Origin: Streptomyces lydicus
GTDB taxonomy: Bacteria > Actinomycetota > Actinomycetes > Streptomycetales > Streptomycetaceae
Assembly: GCF_000717345.1 (NCBI RefSeq)
Contig: NZ_JNZA01000018.1
Location: 81,989 to 145,988 of the forward strand
DNA: 64,000 bases
Direction: 5' to 3'
In this document: positions 18,707 to 26,393 of the stretch, piece after piece
Layout of the letters: each line of letters starts with the position of its first letter
Position numbering within the stretch: the stretch's first letter is position 1
Notes under the pieces: model-generated
Databases searched by the model: none
Told to the model about the DNA's origin: nothing
Seen by the model: only the letters and a program-made list of their open reading frames with translations
Translations under genes and position numbers: made by a program

Positions 18707-19224
18707 GCTGTTCCTTCGTGTTCGGGTCGTGACGTGCTCGGCACGCTATTGCTGCTGTGCACGGGACGAATACGGTCTCTGCCTTGGTGTCGCGCCGTCT
18801 TCCATCGTGTACCGAGCCACAGGGCTACGTCACCTCTACCGATGGGTAACCATCCGCTGAGAGATGGCGCTGAAAAGGCCGATTTCTCAGGTCGGCCAAA
18901 TCGCAACCATACGCCCATGTCGAAAGTGCTTCGCGTACGGCCGTGCGACCATCGAAAGGGGAACCGGAAGCGGTCCGTCCACCCCCCGAAGGGACCAGTC
19001 ACGCGCGACTACCCGATAAACCCCCCAGAATGCTGTGGTGTGAATCACTTCAGCCTGTCCTGTCGGCGTCGCTGTTGCGGCGAGACGCCTCCAAACGTCA
19101 CCGTTTCGGCGGTCTGGACCTCCGGGTACTTGCGCGATCCGCCCGGCCCGTGTGGACTACGCCCAATGCTCCGCGCACGCGCGGGGTCCCCGAGCATTTC
19201 CCGAAACATGACAGGAGGCAATCC
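18707..19224. other. Long divergent intergenic region, aceE / DUF3052
   Basis: About 520 bases with no credible gene. It should hold the promoters of both genes. Around 18838-18866 the elements GATGG-GTAA-CCATC and a following GAGAGATGG could be a regulatory site for aceE. The DUF3052 end has a textbook AGGAGG ribosome site at 19213-19218. Confidence 0.5.
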
Positions 19225-19656
19225 GTGAGCGCGACCGCGGACCACGCGGAGGAGCGGACCAACCCTGCCGCCAGGCTTGGGTTCGAGCCCGGACAGGTGG
19301 TCCAGGAGATCGGTTACGACGATGACGTCGATCAGGATCTTCGCGAAGGCATTGAGACCGTGACCGGCCAGGATCTCGTTGACGAGGACTACGACGACGT
19401 CTGTGACGTCGTGCTGCTGTGGTTCCGCGACGAGGACGGCGATCTCACGGACGCGCTGGTGGACGCCATCGGGCTGGTCGACGAGGGCGGGCACATCTTG
19501 CTGCTGACGCCGAAGACCGGCCGGGATGGCTACGTCGAACCGAGCGACATCAATGAGGCCGCGCAGACCGCGGGTCTGTCCCAGACCAAGAGCATCAACG
19601 CGGGCAAGGACTGGGCCGGCAGCCGCCTGGTGACGCCCAAGTCCGGCAAGCGCTGA
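19225..19656 (+). CDS. DUF3052 family protein
   Basis: A 143-residue acidic protein of unknown function that is conserved next to aceE in Streptomyces. It contains RLGFEPGQVVQEIGYDDDVD near the N-terminus and a compact domain with VLLWFRDEDGDLTDALVDA and HILLLTPKTGRDG. The GTG at 19225 is fixed by AGGAGG with 6-base spacing. There is no membrane segment and no catalytic motif that I can name. It is followed by a hairpin. Confidence 0.88.
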   Translation: MSATADHAEERTNPAARLGFEPGQVVQEIGYDDDVDQDLREGIETVTGQDLVDEDYDDVCDVVLLWFRDEDGDLTDALVDAIGLVDEGGHILLLTPKTGRDGYVEPSDINEAAQTAGLSQTKSINAGKDWAGSRLVTPKSGKR

Positions 19657-19680
19657 GCCGTACCCCCTCGGCAAGCGCCA

Positions 19681-19715
19681 CCGAGCCCTCTCCGCCTGTT
19701 CCGGAGGGGGCTCGG
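19681..19715 (+). terminator. Terminator after the DUF3052 gene
   Basis: CCGAGCCCTCTCCG (19681-19694) pairs with CGGAGGGGGCTCGG (19702-19715) with one wobble and a 7-base loop. Confidence 0.65.
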
Positions 19716-19803
19716 CCCCGTTCCGTACGGGTTCCCCCGCCGTCCAGCCCTGCGCGTAGGGTTGGACGCGTTCTGTTGAGCGTGAGTGGAAGGGAAGCAC
19801 CCC

Positions 19804-20262
19804 ATGGCGATCGAGGTCGGCACGAAGGCTCCGGATTTCGAGCTGAAGAACCAGCACGGCGAGCTGGTCAAGCTCTCCGACTTCCGCGGTGAGAAGGCCG
19901 TCGTCCTCCTCTTCTACCCCTTCGCCTTCACCGGCGTGTGCACCGGCGAGCTGTGCGCGCTCCGCGACGAGCTGCCGAAGTTCGTCAACGACGACGTCCA
20001 GCTGCTGGCCGTCTCCAACGACTCCCCCTTCTCGCTGCGCGTCTTCGCCGAGCAGGAGGGCCTGGAGTACCCGCTGCTGTCCGACTTCTGGCCGCACGGC
20101 GAGGCTTCCCGGGCGTACGGCGTCTTCGACGAGGAGAAGGGCTGCGCGGTGCGCGGCACGTTCATCATCGACAAGGAGGGCGTGGTGCGCTGGACCGTCG
20201 TCAACGGCCTGCCCGACGCCCGTGACCTGAACGAGTACGTGAAGGCCCTCGACACCCTCTGA
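19804..20262 (+). CDS. Peroxiredoxin, AhpE-like
   Basis: A 152-residue thiol peroxidase that reduces hydroperoxides and peroxynitrite in the cytoplasm. The active site is FAFTGVCTGELC with the peroxidatic cysteine at residue 46 and threonine at 43. A second cysteine at 51 follows in the same helix, and a third is at GCAVRGTF. The short length and lack of a C-terminal extension fit the 1-Cys/AhpE branch. It starts at ATG 19804. It lies between the DUF3052 gene and the ter region, an arrangement seen in other Streptomyces. Confidence 0.93.
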   Translation: MAIEVGTKAPDFELKNQHGELVKLSDFRGEKAVVLLFYPFAFTGVCTGELCALRDELPKFVNDDVQLLAVSNDSPFSLRVFAEQEGLEYPLLSDFWPHGEASRAYGVFDEEKGCAVRGTFIIDKEGVVRWTVVNGLPDARDLNEYVKALDTL

Positions 20263-20436
20263 GCCGGCCCCGCCGCTCCGTGCGCCCCCGGCGTCCGCAT
20301 GGCCGACATCCGCAGCGATCCAGGTGCGATTTCTGCAATCGGTGGGAACCGGTCACTAGGATCAATTCGTTGATCCGATGCCATGCACGATGGGGGCGCA
20401 CATGTATACGTACCCCTCGAATCTATGGGAGGACTC

Positions 20437-21012
20437 GTGGGAGTCAGCCTCAGCAAGGGCGGCAACGTCTCGCTGACGAAGGAAGCCCCCAATCTGACCG
20501 CCGTCGTCGTCGGTCTGGGCTGGGACGCGCGCACGACCACCGGTACGGACTTCGACCTGGACGCCAGCGCCCTGCTGACGAACGACCAGGGCAAGGTGGC
20601 CAACGACCAGAACTTCGTGTTCTTCAACAACCTGAAGAGCCCGGACGGTTCGGTCGAGCACACCGGCGACAACATCACCGGCGAGGGCGAGGGTGACGAC
20701 GAGCAGATCAAGGTGAACCTGGCCGCCGTGCCGGCCGATGTCGCCAAGATCGTCTTCCCGGTGTCGATCTACGACGCCGAGACCCGCCAGCAGAGCTTCG
20801 GCCAGGTCCGCAACGCCTTCATCCGCGTCGTCAACCAGGCCGACAACAACGAGCTGGCGCGCTACGACCTGAGCGAGGACGCCTCGACCGAGACCGCCAT
20901 GGTCTTCGGTGAGCTGTACCGCAACGGTGCCGAGTGGAAGTTCCGGGCCATCGGCCAGGGCTACGCCTCGGGTCTGCGCGGCATCGCGCAGGACTTCGGC
21001 GTCAACGTCTGA
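20437..21012 (+). CDS. terD: TerD family protein (tellurium resistance / stress)
   Basis: A 191-residue TerD-fold protein with the Ca2+-binding signature (FDLDASALL and the paired acidic loops), start [17 protein letters not shown], and the conserved LGWDAR. TerD proteins bind calcium and, with TerC, form membrane-associated stress complexes. The GTG at 20437 has GGGAGGA 4-5 bases upstream; longer in-frame versions have no ribosome site. It is followed by a second terD 180 bases downstream; the two are about 70% identical by eye, so they are a tandem duplication. Confidence 0.95.
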   Translation: MGVSLSKGGNVSLTKEAPNLTAVVVGLGWDARTTTGTDFDLDASALLTNDQGKVANDQNFVFFNNLKSPDGSVEHTGDNITGEGEGDDEQIKVNLAAVPADVAKIVFPVSIYDAETRQQSFGQVRNAFIRVVNQADNNELARYDLSEDASTETAMVFGELYRNGAEWKFRAIGQGYASGLRGIAQDFGVNV

Positions 21013-21191
21013 GCGACCGGATCCCGTCCGATCGCCGGCCTCCGGGTACGCCGCCGCGGCGGCGTACCCGCGCCGAGCAGTAACCGCGTCCGGCGCCGTA
21101 CCCCCCGAGGGGAGTGCGGCGCCGGAGGTGCTTGAAGGGAGACGGGCCGCGCCGGGCGCGGCCCGTACCGACACCGGGGAGGAAGCGAACG

Positions 21192-21767
21192 ATGACCGTC
21201 ACACTCGCCAAGGGGGGCAATGTCTCCCTGTCCAAGGCCGCTCCGAATCTCACCCAGATCATGGTCGGCCTCGGCTGGGACGCGCGATCCACGACCGGAG
21301 CGCCCTTCGACCTCGACGCCAGCGCGCTGCTGTGCCGGTCGGGCCGGGTGCTGGGGGACGAGTACTTCGTCTTCTACAACAACCTCAAGAGCCCCGAGGG
21401 CTCCGTCGAGCACACCGGGGACAACCTCACGGGCGAGGGGGAGGGCGACGACGAGTCGCTCCTGTTGGACCTCTCGCAGGTGCCCGAGCAGGTCGACAAG
21501 ATCGTCTTTCCGGTCTCGATCCACGAGGCCGAGGCGCGCGGCCAGAGCTTCGGCCAGGTCAGCAATGCCTTCATCCGCATCGTCAATCAGGCCGACGGCG
21601 GCGAGCTCGCCCGGTACGACCTCAGTGAGGACGCGGCCGGCGAAACCGCAATGATCTTCGGCGAGGTCTACCGCCACAACGGCGAATGGAAGTTCCGGGC
21701 AGTAGGACAGGGGTACGCGTCGGGTCTGCGGGGCATCGCTCTAGACTTCGGGGTCAACGTTTCGTAA
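21192..21767 (+). CDS. terD: TerD family protein, second tandem copy
   Basis: A 191-residue TerD with the same landmarks ([50 protein letters not shown]). It lies 53 bases before terC and is probably transcribed with it. It has a cysteine after the calcium motif (ALLCRSG) where the first copy has a threonine. ATG 21192 follows GGGGAGGAAG. Confidence 0.95.
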   Translation: MTVTLAKGGNVSLSKAAPNLTQIMVGLGWDARSTTGAPFDLDASALLCRSGRVLGDEYFVFYNNLKSPEGSVEHTGDNLTGEGEGDDESLLLDLSQVPEQVDKIVFPVSIHEAEARGQSFGQVSNAFIRIVNQADGGELARYDLSEDAAGETAMIFGEVYRHNGEWKFRAVGQGYASGLRGIALDFGVNVS

Positions 21768-21819
21768 AGCGCCGCGCGCTGCGCGCGGGGGACCCACACA
21801 GCGAGGGATTGGGTAGGCA

Positions 21820-22965
21820 GTGCTCCTGAAAACCTTTGGCTGGTCGTTCGCCATCACGGTGGTCGGCCTCGTCGTCGCCGGCGTGCTCTGGGGGTGGCAG
21901 GGGCTCGCGATCGTCGGGATCCTGTCCATCCTGGAGATCTCGCTCTCGTTCGACAACGCGGTCATCAACGCGGGCATCCTGCGCAAGATGAACGCCTTCT
22001 GGCAGAAGATCTTCCTCACCGTCGGCATTCTCATCGCGGTATTCGGCATGCGGCTGGTGTTCCCGGTCGTCATCGTCGCGATCACCGCGAAACTGGGGCC
22101 GATCGAGGCGGTCAAGCTCGCCATCAACGACAAGGCGCATTACCAGGAACTGGTCACCAGCGCCCACCCGGCCATCGCGGCCTTCGGCGGGATGTTCCTG
22201 CTGATGATCTTCCTCGATTTCATCTTCGAGGAGCGCGACTACAAGTGGCTGTCGTGGATCGAGAAGCCCATGGCCAAGATGGGCAAGCTCGACATGCTGT
22301 CCGTGATCATCGCGCTGGTCGTCCTGCTGGTGAGCGCGATGACGTTGGCCACCGACGTGGCGCACGGCGGCGGTGACAAGACCGCCACCGTCCTGCTGGC
22401 CGGCGTGGCGGGACTGATCACGTACCTGGTCGTCGGCGGGATCTCCGGCTACTTCGAGGACAAGCTCGAAGAGGACGATGAGGACGACGAGGACGACGAG
22501 GAAAGCGAGGCCGGCGCGGCGGCTCCCGTGGCGACCGGCGCCGGCTCGGCGGTCGGCCTGGCGGGCAAGGCCGCGTTCTTCATGTTCCTCTACCTGGAGG
22601 TCATCGACGCGTCCTTCTCCTTCGACGGTGTCATCGGCGCGTTCGCCATCACCAACGACATCTTCATGATGGCGCTGGGTCTGGGCATCGGTGCGATGTA
22701 CATCCGCTCGCTGACCGTCTTCCTGGTCCGCAAGGGGACGCTGGACGACTACGTCTATCTGGAGCACGGTGCGCACTACGCGATCGGTGCGCTGGCCGTC
22801 ATCCTGCTGATCACGATCAGGTACGAGGTCAGCGAGGTCGTCACCGGCCTGATCGGCATCGTGCTCATCGGCCTGTCCTTCGCCTCGTCCGTCGTGCGGA
22901 ACCGGCGTGAGGGCAAGCCGGGCGACACGTCGGGAACGAAGGCGGAAGTCACGTCCGGAGTGTGA
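21820..22965 (+). CDS. terC: TerC/DUF475 integral membrane protein
   Basis: A 381-residue protein of the TerC superfamily (DUF475 branch) with about nine membrane helices. Conserved acidic residues inside the helices (LEISLSFDNAVINA and later EVIDASFSFDGVIGAF) are the metal-transport signature shared with MeeF/TerC manganese exporters. A strongly acidic cytoplasmic loop (EEDDEDDEDDEESE) divides the halves. TerD proteins are thought to dock on TerC, and the gene follows two terD copies. GTG 21820. Confidence 0.94.
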   Translation: MLLKTFGWSFAITVVGLVVAGVLWGWQGLAIVGILSILEISLSFDNAVINAGILRKMNAFWQKIFLTVGILIAVFGMRLVFPVVIVAITAKLGPIEAVKLAINDKAHYQELVTSAHPAIAAFGGMFLLMIFLDFIFEERDYKWLSWIEKPMAKMGKLDMLSVIIALVVLLVSAMTLATDVAHGGGDKTATVLLAGVAGLITYLVVGGISGYFEDKLEEDDEDDEDDEESEAGAAAPVATGAGSAVGLAGKAAFFMFLYLEVIDASFSFDGVIGAFAITNDIFMMALGLGIGAMYIRSLTVFLVRKGTLDDYVYLEHGAHYAIGALAVILLITIRYEVSEVVTGLIGIVLIGLSFASSVVRNRREGKPGDTSGTKAEVTSGV

Positions 22966-22992
22966 CGCGGCGCTGATTGAGGAACGCTCTCT

Positions 22993-23031
22993 GCGGGGCG
23001 GCCCTGAGGTCCAGACCTCGGGCCGCCCCGC
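22993..23031 (+). terminator. Terminator after terC
   Basis: A 17-bp interrupted stem (GCGGGGCGGCCC plus GAGGT with their complements) and 4-base loop directly follows terC. Confidence 0.8.
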
Positions 23032-23063
23032 TCTGATTGGGGCCGAGCGATGGGGTGGGCAAG

Positions 23064-23807
23064 GTGTCGTTCCTGGGGAATCTGTGGCGCGGTGGCGCGC
23101 AGAAGTACGACTTCGACAGCGGCGGGGCGTCCTACGTCGTCGAGCTGACCAAACGCAGTCCGGTCATCTCGCTGACCAAGCAGGGCGCGGCCTCCGGACA
23201 TCTGCGGGTCAATCTGCACTGGCAGATGCGGACTTCCGACTTCCACGAGCGGGGCGGACAGGGCAGGGGCGGGCTGCTGCGGCACCCGGGCAAGCTGTTC
23301 AAGCCCGAGGTCGTCCAGGCGCAGGGGCCGGCCGTGGTCAACGTCGACCTGGACCTGGCCTGCCTGTACGAGCTGAAGGACGGCACCAAGGGCGTGGCGC
23401 AGCCGCTGGGCAACTTCCTGGGGGACCTCAACGGGCCGCCGTTCGTCCAGCTCAGCGGCGACGACCGGTTCGGTTCGGGGTCCGGCGAGACGCTGTACAT
23501 CAACCTGGACCACCGCGACGAGATCAAGCGGTGCCTGATCTTCGTCTACATCTACGACGGCACTCCGGCCTTCGACCGTACGCACGCCGTCGTGACGCTC
23601 TACCCGAGCAGCGGGCCGCGGGTGGAGGTCAAGCTGGACGAGCGGGCGCCGCAGGCCCGGTCCTGCGCCGTCTTCATGCTGGACAACACCAAGGGCGAGC
23701 TGACGGTGCGCCGCGAGGTGAAGTACGTCTACGGCTTCCAGGCGGAGTTGGACCGGCTGTACGGCTGGGGGCTGCAGTGGGGCCGGGGCTACAAGTCGAA
23801 GGTCTGA
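23064..23807 (+). CDS. TerA-like tellurium resistance protein
   Basis: A 247-residue protein related to TerA/TerD. It begins VSFLGNLWRGGAQ and has ELTKRSPVISLTKQGAA like the TerD start. The second half has the TerD core (VNVDLDLACLYELKDG, ILFV-type strands, TLYPSSGPRVEVKLDER) and ends VKYVYGFQAELDRLYGWGLQ. Two upstream in-frame starts (23037, 23055) exist; 23064 matches the usual N-terminus. It is separated from terC by a strong hairpin, so it probably has its own promoter. It converges with the proline-rich TerD gene. Confidence 0.88.
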   Translation: MSFLGNLWRGGAQKYDFDSGGASYVVELTKRSPVISLTKQGAASGHLRVNLHWQMRTSDFHERGGQGRGGLLRHPGKLFKPEVVQAQGPAVVNVDLDLACLYELKDGTKGVAQPLGNFLGDLNGPPFVQLSGDDRFGSGSGETLYINLDHRDEIKRCLIFVYIYDGTPAFDRTHAVVTLYPSSGPRVEVKLDERAPQARSCAVFMLDNTKGELTVRREVKYVYGFQAELDRLYGWGLQWGRGYKSKV

Positions 23808-23852
23808 GACCCGGCCCGTGCGCCGTGCGTCCCTCGCCGGACGCGGCCGCCC

Positions 23853-24989
23853 CTACCGGCGCTGGAACTGCGGCCCCTGGGGCGGCAGTACGAACGACGG
23901 GTCCGGGACGAACGGCTGCTGCGGCACCGGATGGCCGTACGTCGGGGCCGGGTAGGGCGGCTGCTGCTGCGGGTAGCCGTAGGTCGGCGGTGCCTGCTGG
24001 GGCTGGTAGGCGGGCGGCGGCCCGGGGTAGCCGTAGCCGGGCTGGGCCGGTGGCTGCGTGGGCGGCGGCGGAACGTTCTGCGGGTAGCCGTAGCCGCCGC
24101 TCGCGGGCGGGGGCGCCGGGGCGGCAGCGGCGGCCGGGGGCAGCGGCGCGGACGAGAACGGCTCCGGCATCGCGTCCGGCACGTGCTGGGTGACGGCCTC
24201 GGGGTCCGCCGTCGGCCGGCTCTGCGGATTCCCCGCGGAGGGCGGGCCGGAAGCCTCCTCGGGCCAGGCGCTCGGAGGCGGGGTCGTCGGCGCGGAGGCG
24301 CCGGTGGGGGAGGGGCCGGCGGGCTCGTTCCGCGCGGGGGCGGGCATGGCCTCCGTCGGCTCCGAGCCGGGCGGCACCGGCGCCGGCTCCGCCGCGGCCG
24401 GCGGGGCGCTGCTGCCTGAGCCGTCCGTGCCCTCCGCGGCGTCGTCGTTCTCCTCCACCGTGATCCCGAACTCGGTCGCCAGGCCGACCAGCCCGCTCTC
24501 GTACCCCTGTCCCAGGGCGCGGAACTTCCAGCCCGTGGCGCGGCGGTACAACTCCCCGCAGATCAGGGCCGTCTCGTCGCCGGTCTCCGGCACTACGTCG
24601 AAGACCGCAAGCGGCTCGCCCTCGGTCTCGGCCGCGTCGTACAGCAGGACACGCAGATCCGTTACGCCCGCGAAGGCGCCGCCGTCCGACGACGCGGCGA
24701 GCACGACCCGGTCCACCGAGGGGTCCAGCGTGGCCAGGTCCGCCTCGATGGTGTCGGTGAGGCTGTCGGCCACCTGGGTCTTGGGCAGGTACCGCACCAG
24801 TCCGCTGGGATGCCGCGGCTGGTTGTAGAAGACGAAGTCCTCGTCGGAGCGCACGCGGCCCTCGGGCCCCACCAGCAGGGCCGAAGCATCGACATCGGGG
24901 ACGCCGGCGCCGGGGGTCCAGCGCAGGACGGCCCGGACGGCGGTGGCGTCGAGGGGTACGTTCGACCCTTTCAGCATCGCGTGCGTCAT
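23853..24989 (-). CDS. TerD-domain protein with long proline/tyrosine-rich C-terminal tail
   Basis: A 378-residue protein. Residues 1-165 are a complete TerD domain (MLKGSNVPLDATAVRAVLRW, VPDVDASALLVG, GWKFRALGQGYESGL). The rest is disordered: a Glu/Ala/Pro linker and then repeats of GYGYP, YGYPQQQPPYP and similar, rich in P, Q, Y and G. Such tails phase-separate or bind SH3/WW-like partners in other proteins; here the role is unknown. ATG 24989 has AGGA upstream. It is divergent from the aldolase operon, so it may share control with it. Confidence 0.88.
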   Translation of the reverse strand: MTHAMLKGSNVPLDATAVRAVLRWTPGAGVPDVDASALLVGPEGRVRSDEDFVFYNQPRHPSGLVRYLPKTQVADSLTDTIEADLATLDPSVDRVVLAASSDGGAFAGVTDLRVLLYDAAETEGEPLAVFDVVPETGDETALICGELYRRATGWKFRALGQGYESGLVGLATEFGITVEENDDAAEGTDGSGSSAPPAAAEPAPVPPGSEPTEAMPAPARNEPAGPSPTGASAPTTPPPSAWPEEASGPPSAGNPQSRPTADPEAVTQHVPDAMPEPFSSAPLPPAAAAAPAPPPASGGYGYPQNVPPPPTQPPAQPGYGYPGPPPAYQPQQAPPTYGYPQQQPPYPAPTYGHPVPQQPFVPDPSFVLPPQGPQFQRR

Positions 24990-25205
24990 GCCGCAATCCT
25001 GCCTTCCTTGCCGTCGCGTCGACAACGCGGGGCCCGCGAGCCGCACCCGGGCGCCCCCGCGGACACCTGGGCGCCGCGCCCGGGTCACGTGATTTTCACG
25101 CACGCGGGAACTAACCACACCCCCACACACGTACGATTACCGGCTGGATCCAGACAGCGAGACGCAGCGGGGGTGCCCGGGTCCCGCATGTATTCGGGGA
25201 GTTGT

Positions 25206-26378
25206 ATGCGTCATTTTGGGCACCTTCCGCCCGACATCCGGAAGGCACTGTTCCACCAGGAGCCCGCGGAGTTCACCGCCGACTCCCCGGCCCGCACGCT
25301 GGCGGTAGCCCTCGGCGCCACGCTCTACAGCCCCGCCACCCGTCCGCGGCTCGCCGCCGACGTCACCAAACAGGCCGCGCGCGGTGTGCTGTCCATGGTC
25401 CTGTGCCTGGAGGACTCCATAGGGGACGGGGATGTCGAGGCCGCCGAGGAGAACCTCGTCCGGCAGCTCACCCTGCTCGACGAGGCGGCCGGGGACGGCG
25501 CGGACCTGCCGCTGCTGTTCATCCGCGTCCGCACCCCGGCTCAAATACCGGACCTGGTACGCCGGATGGGGCCGGCGGTGCGCAGGCTGTCCGGATTCGT
25601 ACTTCCGAAATTCACCGAAGAGCGCGGAGTCCCGTTCCTCGAAGCGCTGACCGCCGCGGAGTCCGCCTGCGACCGGCGGCTGTTCGCCATGCCCGTGCTG
25701 GAGTCACCGCAGCTGCTCCACCTGGAGAGCCGCGCCGAGACCCTCCAGGGCATCGCCCGGACCGTCGACAAGTACCGCGACCGGGTCCTCGCCCTGCGGC
25801 TCGGCGTCACGGACTTCTGCTCCGCCTACGGCCTGCGCAGAGCCCCCGACATGACGGCCTACGACGTCCGGATCGTCGCCTCCGTGATCGCCGACGTGGT
25901 GAACGTCCTCGGACGGGCCGACGGCACCGGCTTCACGGTCACCGGCCCGGTCTGGGAGTACTTCCGGCTGCAGGAGCGGATGTTCAAGCCCCAGCTGCGC
26001 CGCTCCCCGTTCCTCGGACGCGCCGAGGAACTGCGTACCGCGCTGATCGAGCACGACATGGACGGTCTGCTGCGCGAGATCGAACTGGACCGCGCCAACG
26101 GCCTCCAGGGCAAGACCTGCATCCACCCCACGCACGTCGCGCCGGTGCACGCCCTCTCGGTCGTCAGCCACGAGGAGTTCAGCGACGCCATGGACATCCT
26201 GCGGCCGGAACGGGGCGACGGCGGGGTCCTGCGCTCCGCCTACACCAACAAGATGAACGAGGTGAAGCCGCACCGGGCCTGGGCGGAGCGGACCCTGCTG
26301 CGGGCCGAGGCATTCGGGGTCGCGCGCGAGGGCATCGGCTTCGTGGAACTGCTGACGGCAAGCCTGCCGCAGACCTGA
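25206..26378 (+). CDS. HpcH/HpaI aldolase / citrate lyase-like protein of the Ter-linked module
   Basis: A 390-residue TIM-barrel aldolase related to CitE. It has LVLPKFTEE-type barrel strands and metal-ligand glutamate/aspartate positions (LCLEDSIGDGD, FAMPVLESPQLL, LRLGVTDFCSAYGL, GKTCIHPTHV). Members retro-cleave or join short keto acids using CoA or free acids. The gene heads an operon with the phosphoribosyltransferase/StiP fusion (15 bases downstream) and the HAD phosphatase, the set described for Ter-associated synthesis of a nucleoside-like product. The ATG at 25206 is the best start; no strong ribosome site. Confidence 0.88.
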   Translation: MRHFGHLPPDIRKALFHQEPAEFTADSPARTLAVALGATLYSPATRPRLAADVTKQAARGVLSMVLCLEDSIGDGDVEAAEENLVRQLTLLDEAAGDGADLPLLFIRVRTPAQIPDLVRRMGPAVRRLSGFVLPKFTEERGVPFLEALTAAESACDRRLFAMPVLESPQLLHLESRAETLQGIARTVDKYRDRVLALRLGVTDFCSAYGLRRAPDMTAYDVRIVASVIADVVNVLGRADGTGFTVTGPVWEYFRLQERMFKPQLRRSPFLGRAEELRTALIEHDMDGLLREIELDRANGLQGKTCIHPTHVAPVHALSVVSHEEFSDAMDILRPERGDGGVLRSAYTNKMNEVKPHRAWAERTLLRAEAFGVAREGIGFVELLTASLPQT

Positions 26379-26393
26379 GCCGCGGCGAACGAC

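Noticed and set aside
15422..19228. A very long plus-strand open frame opposite aceE
   Set aside because: It is the complement of a highly conserved gene in high-G+C DNA, where antisense frames stay open by codon bias; its translation is a run of Val, Leu, Arg, Gly and Asp without any domain.
20280..20436. Possible tRNA or small RNA before terD
   Set aside because: No cloverleaf can be drawn; only the terD leader and ribosome site are recognisable.
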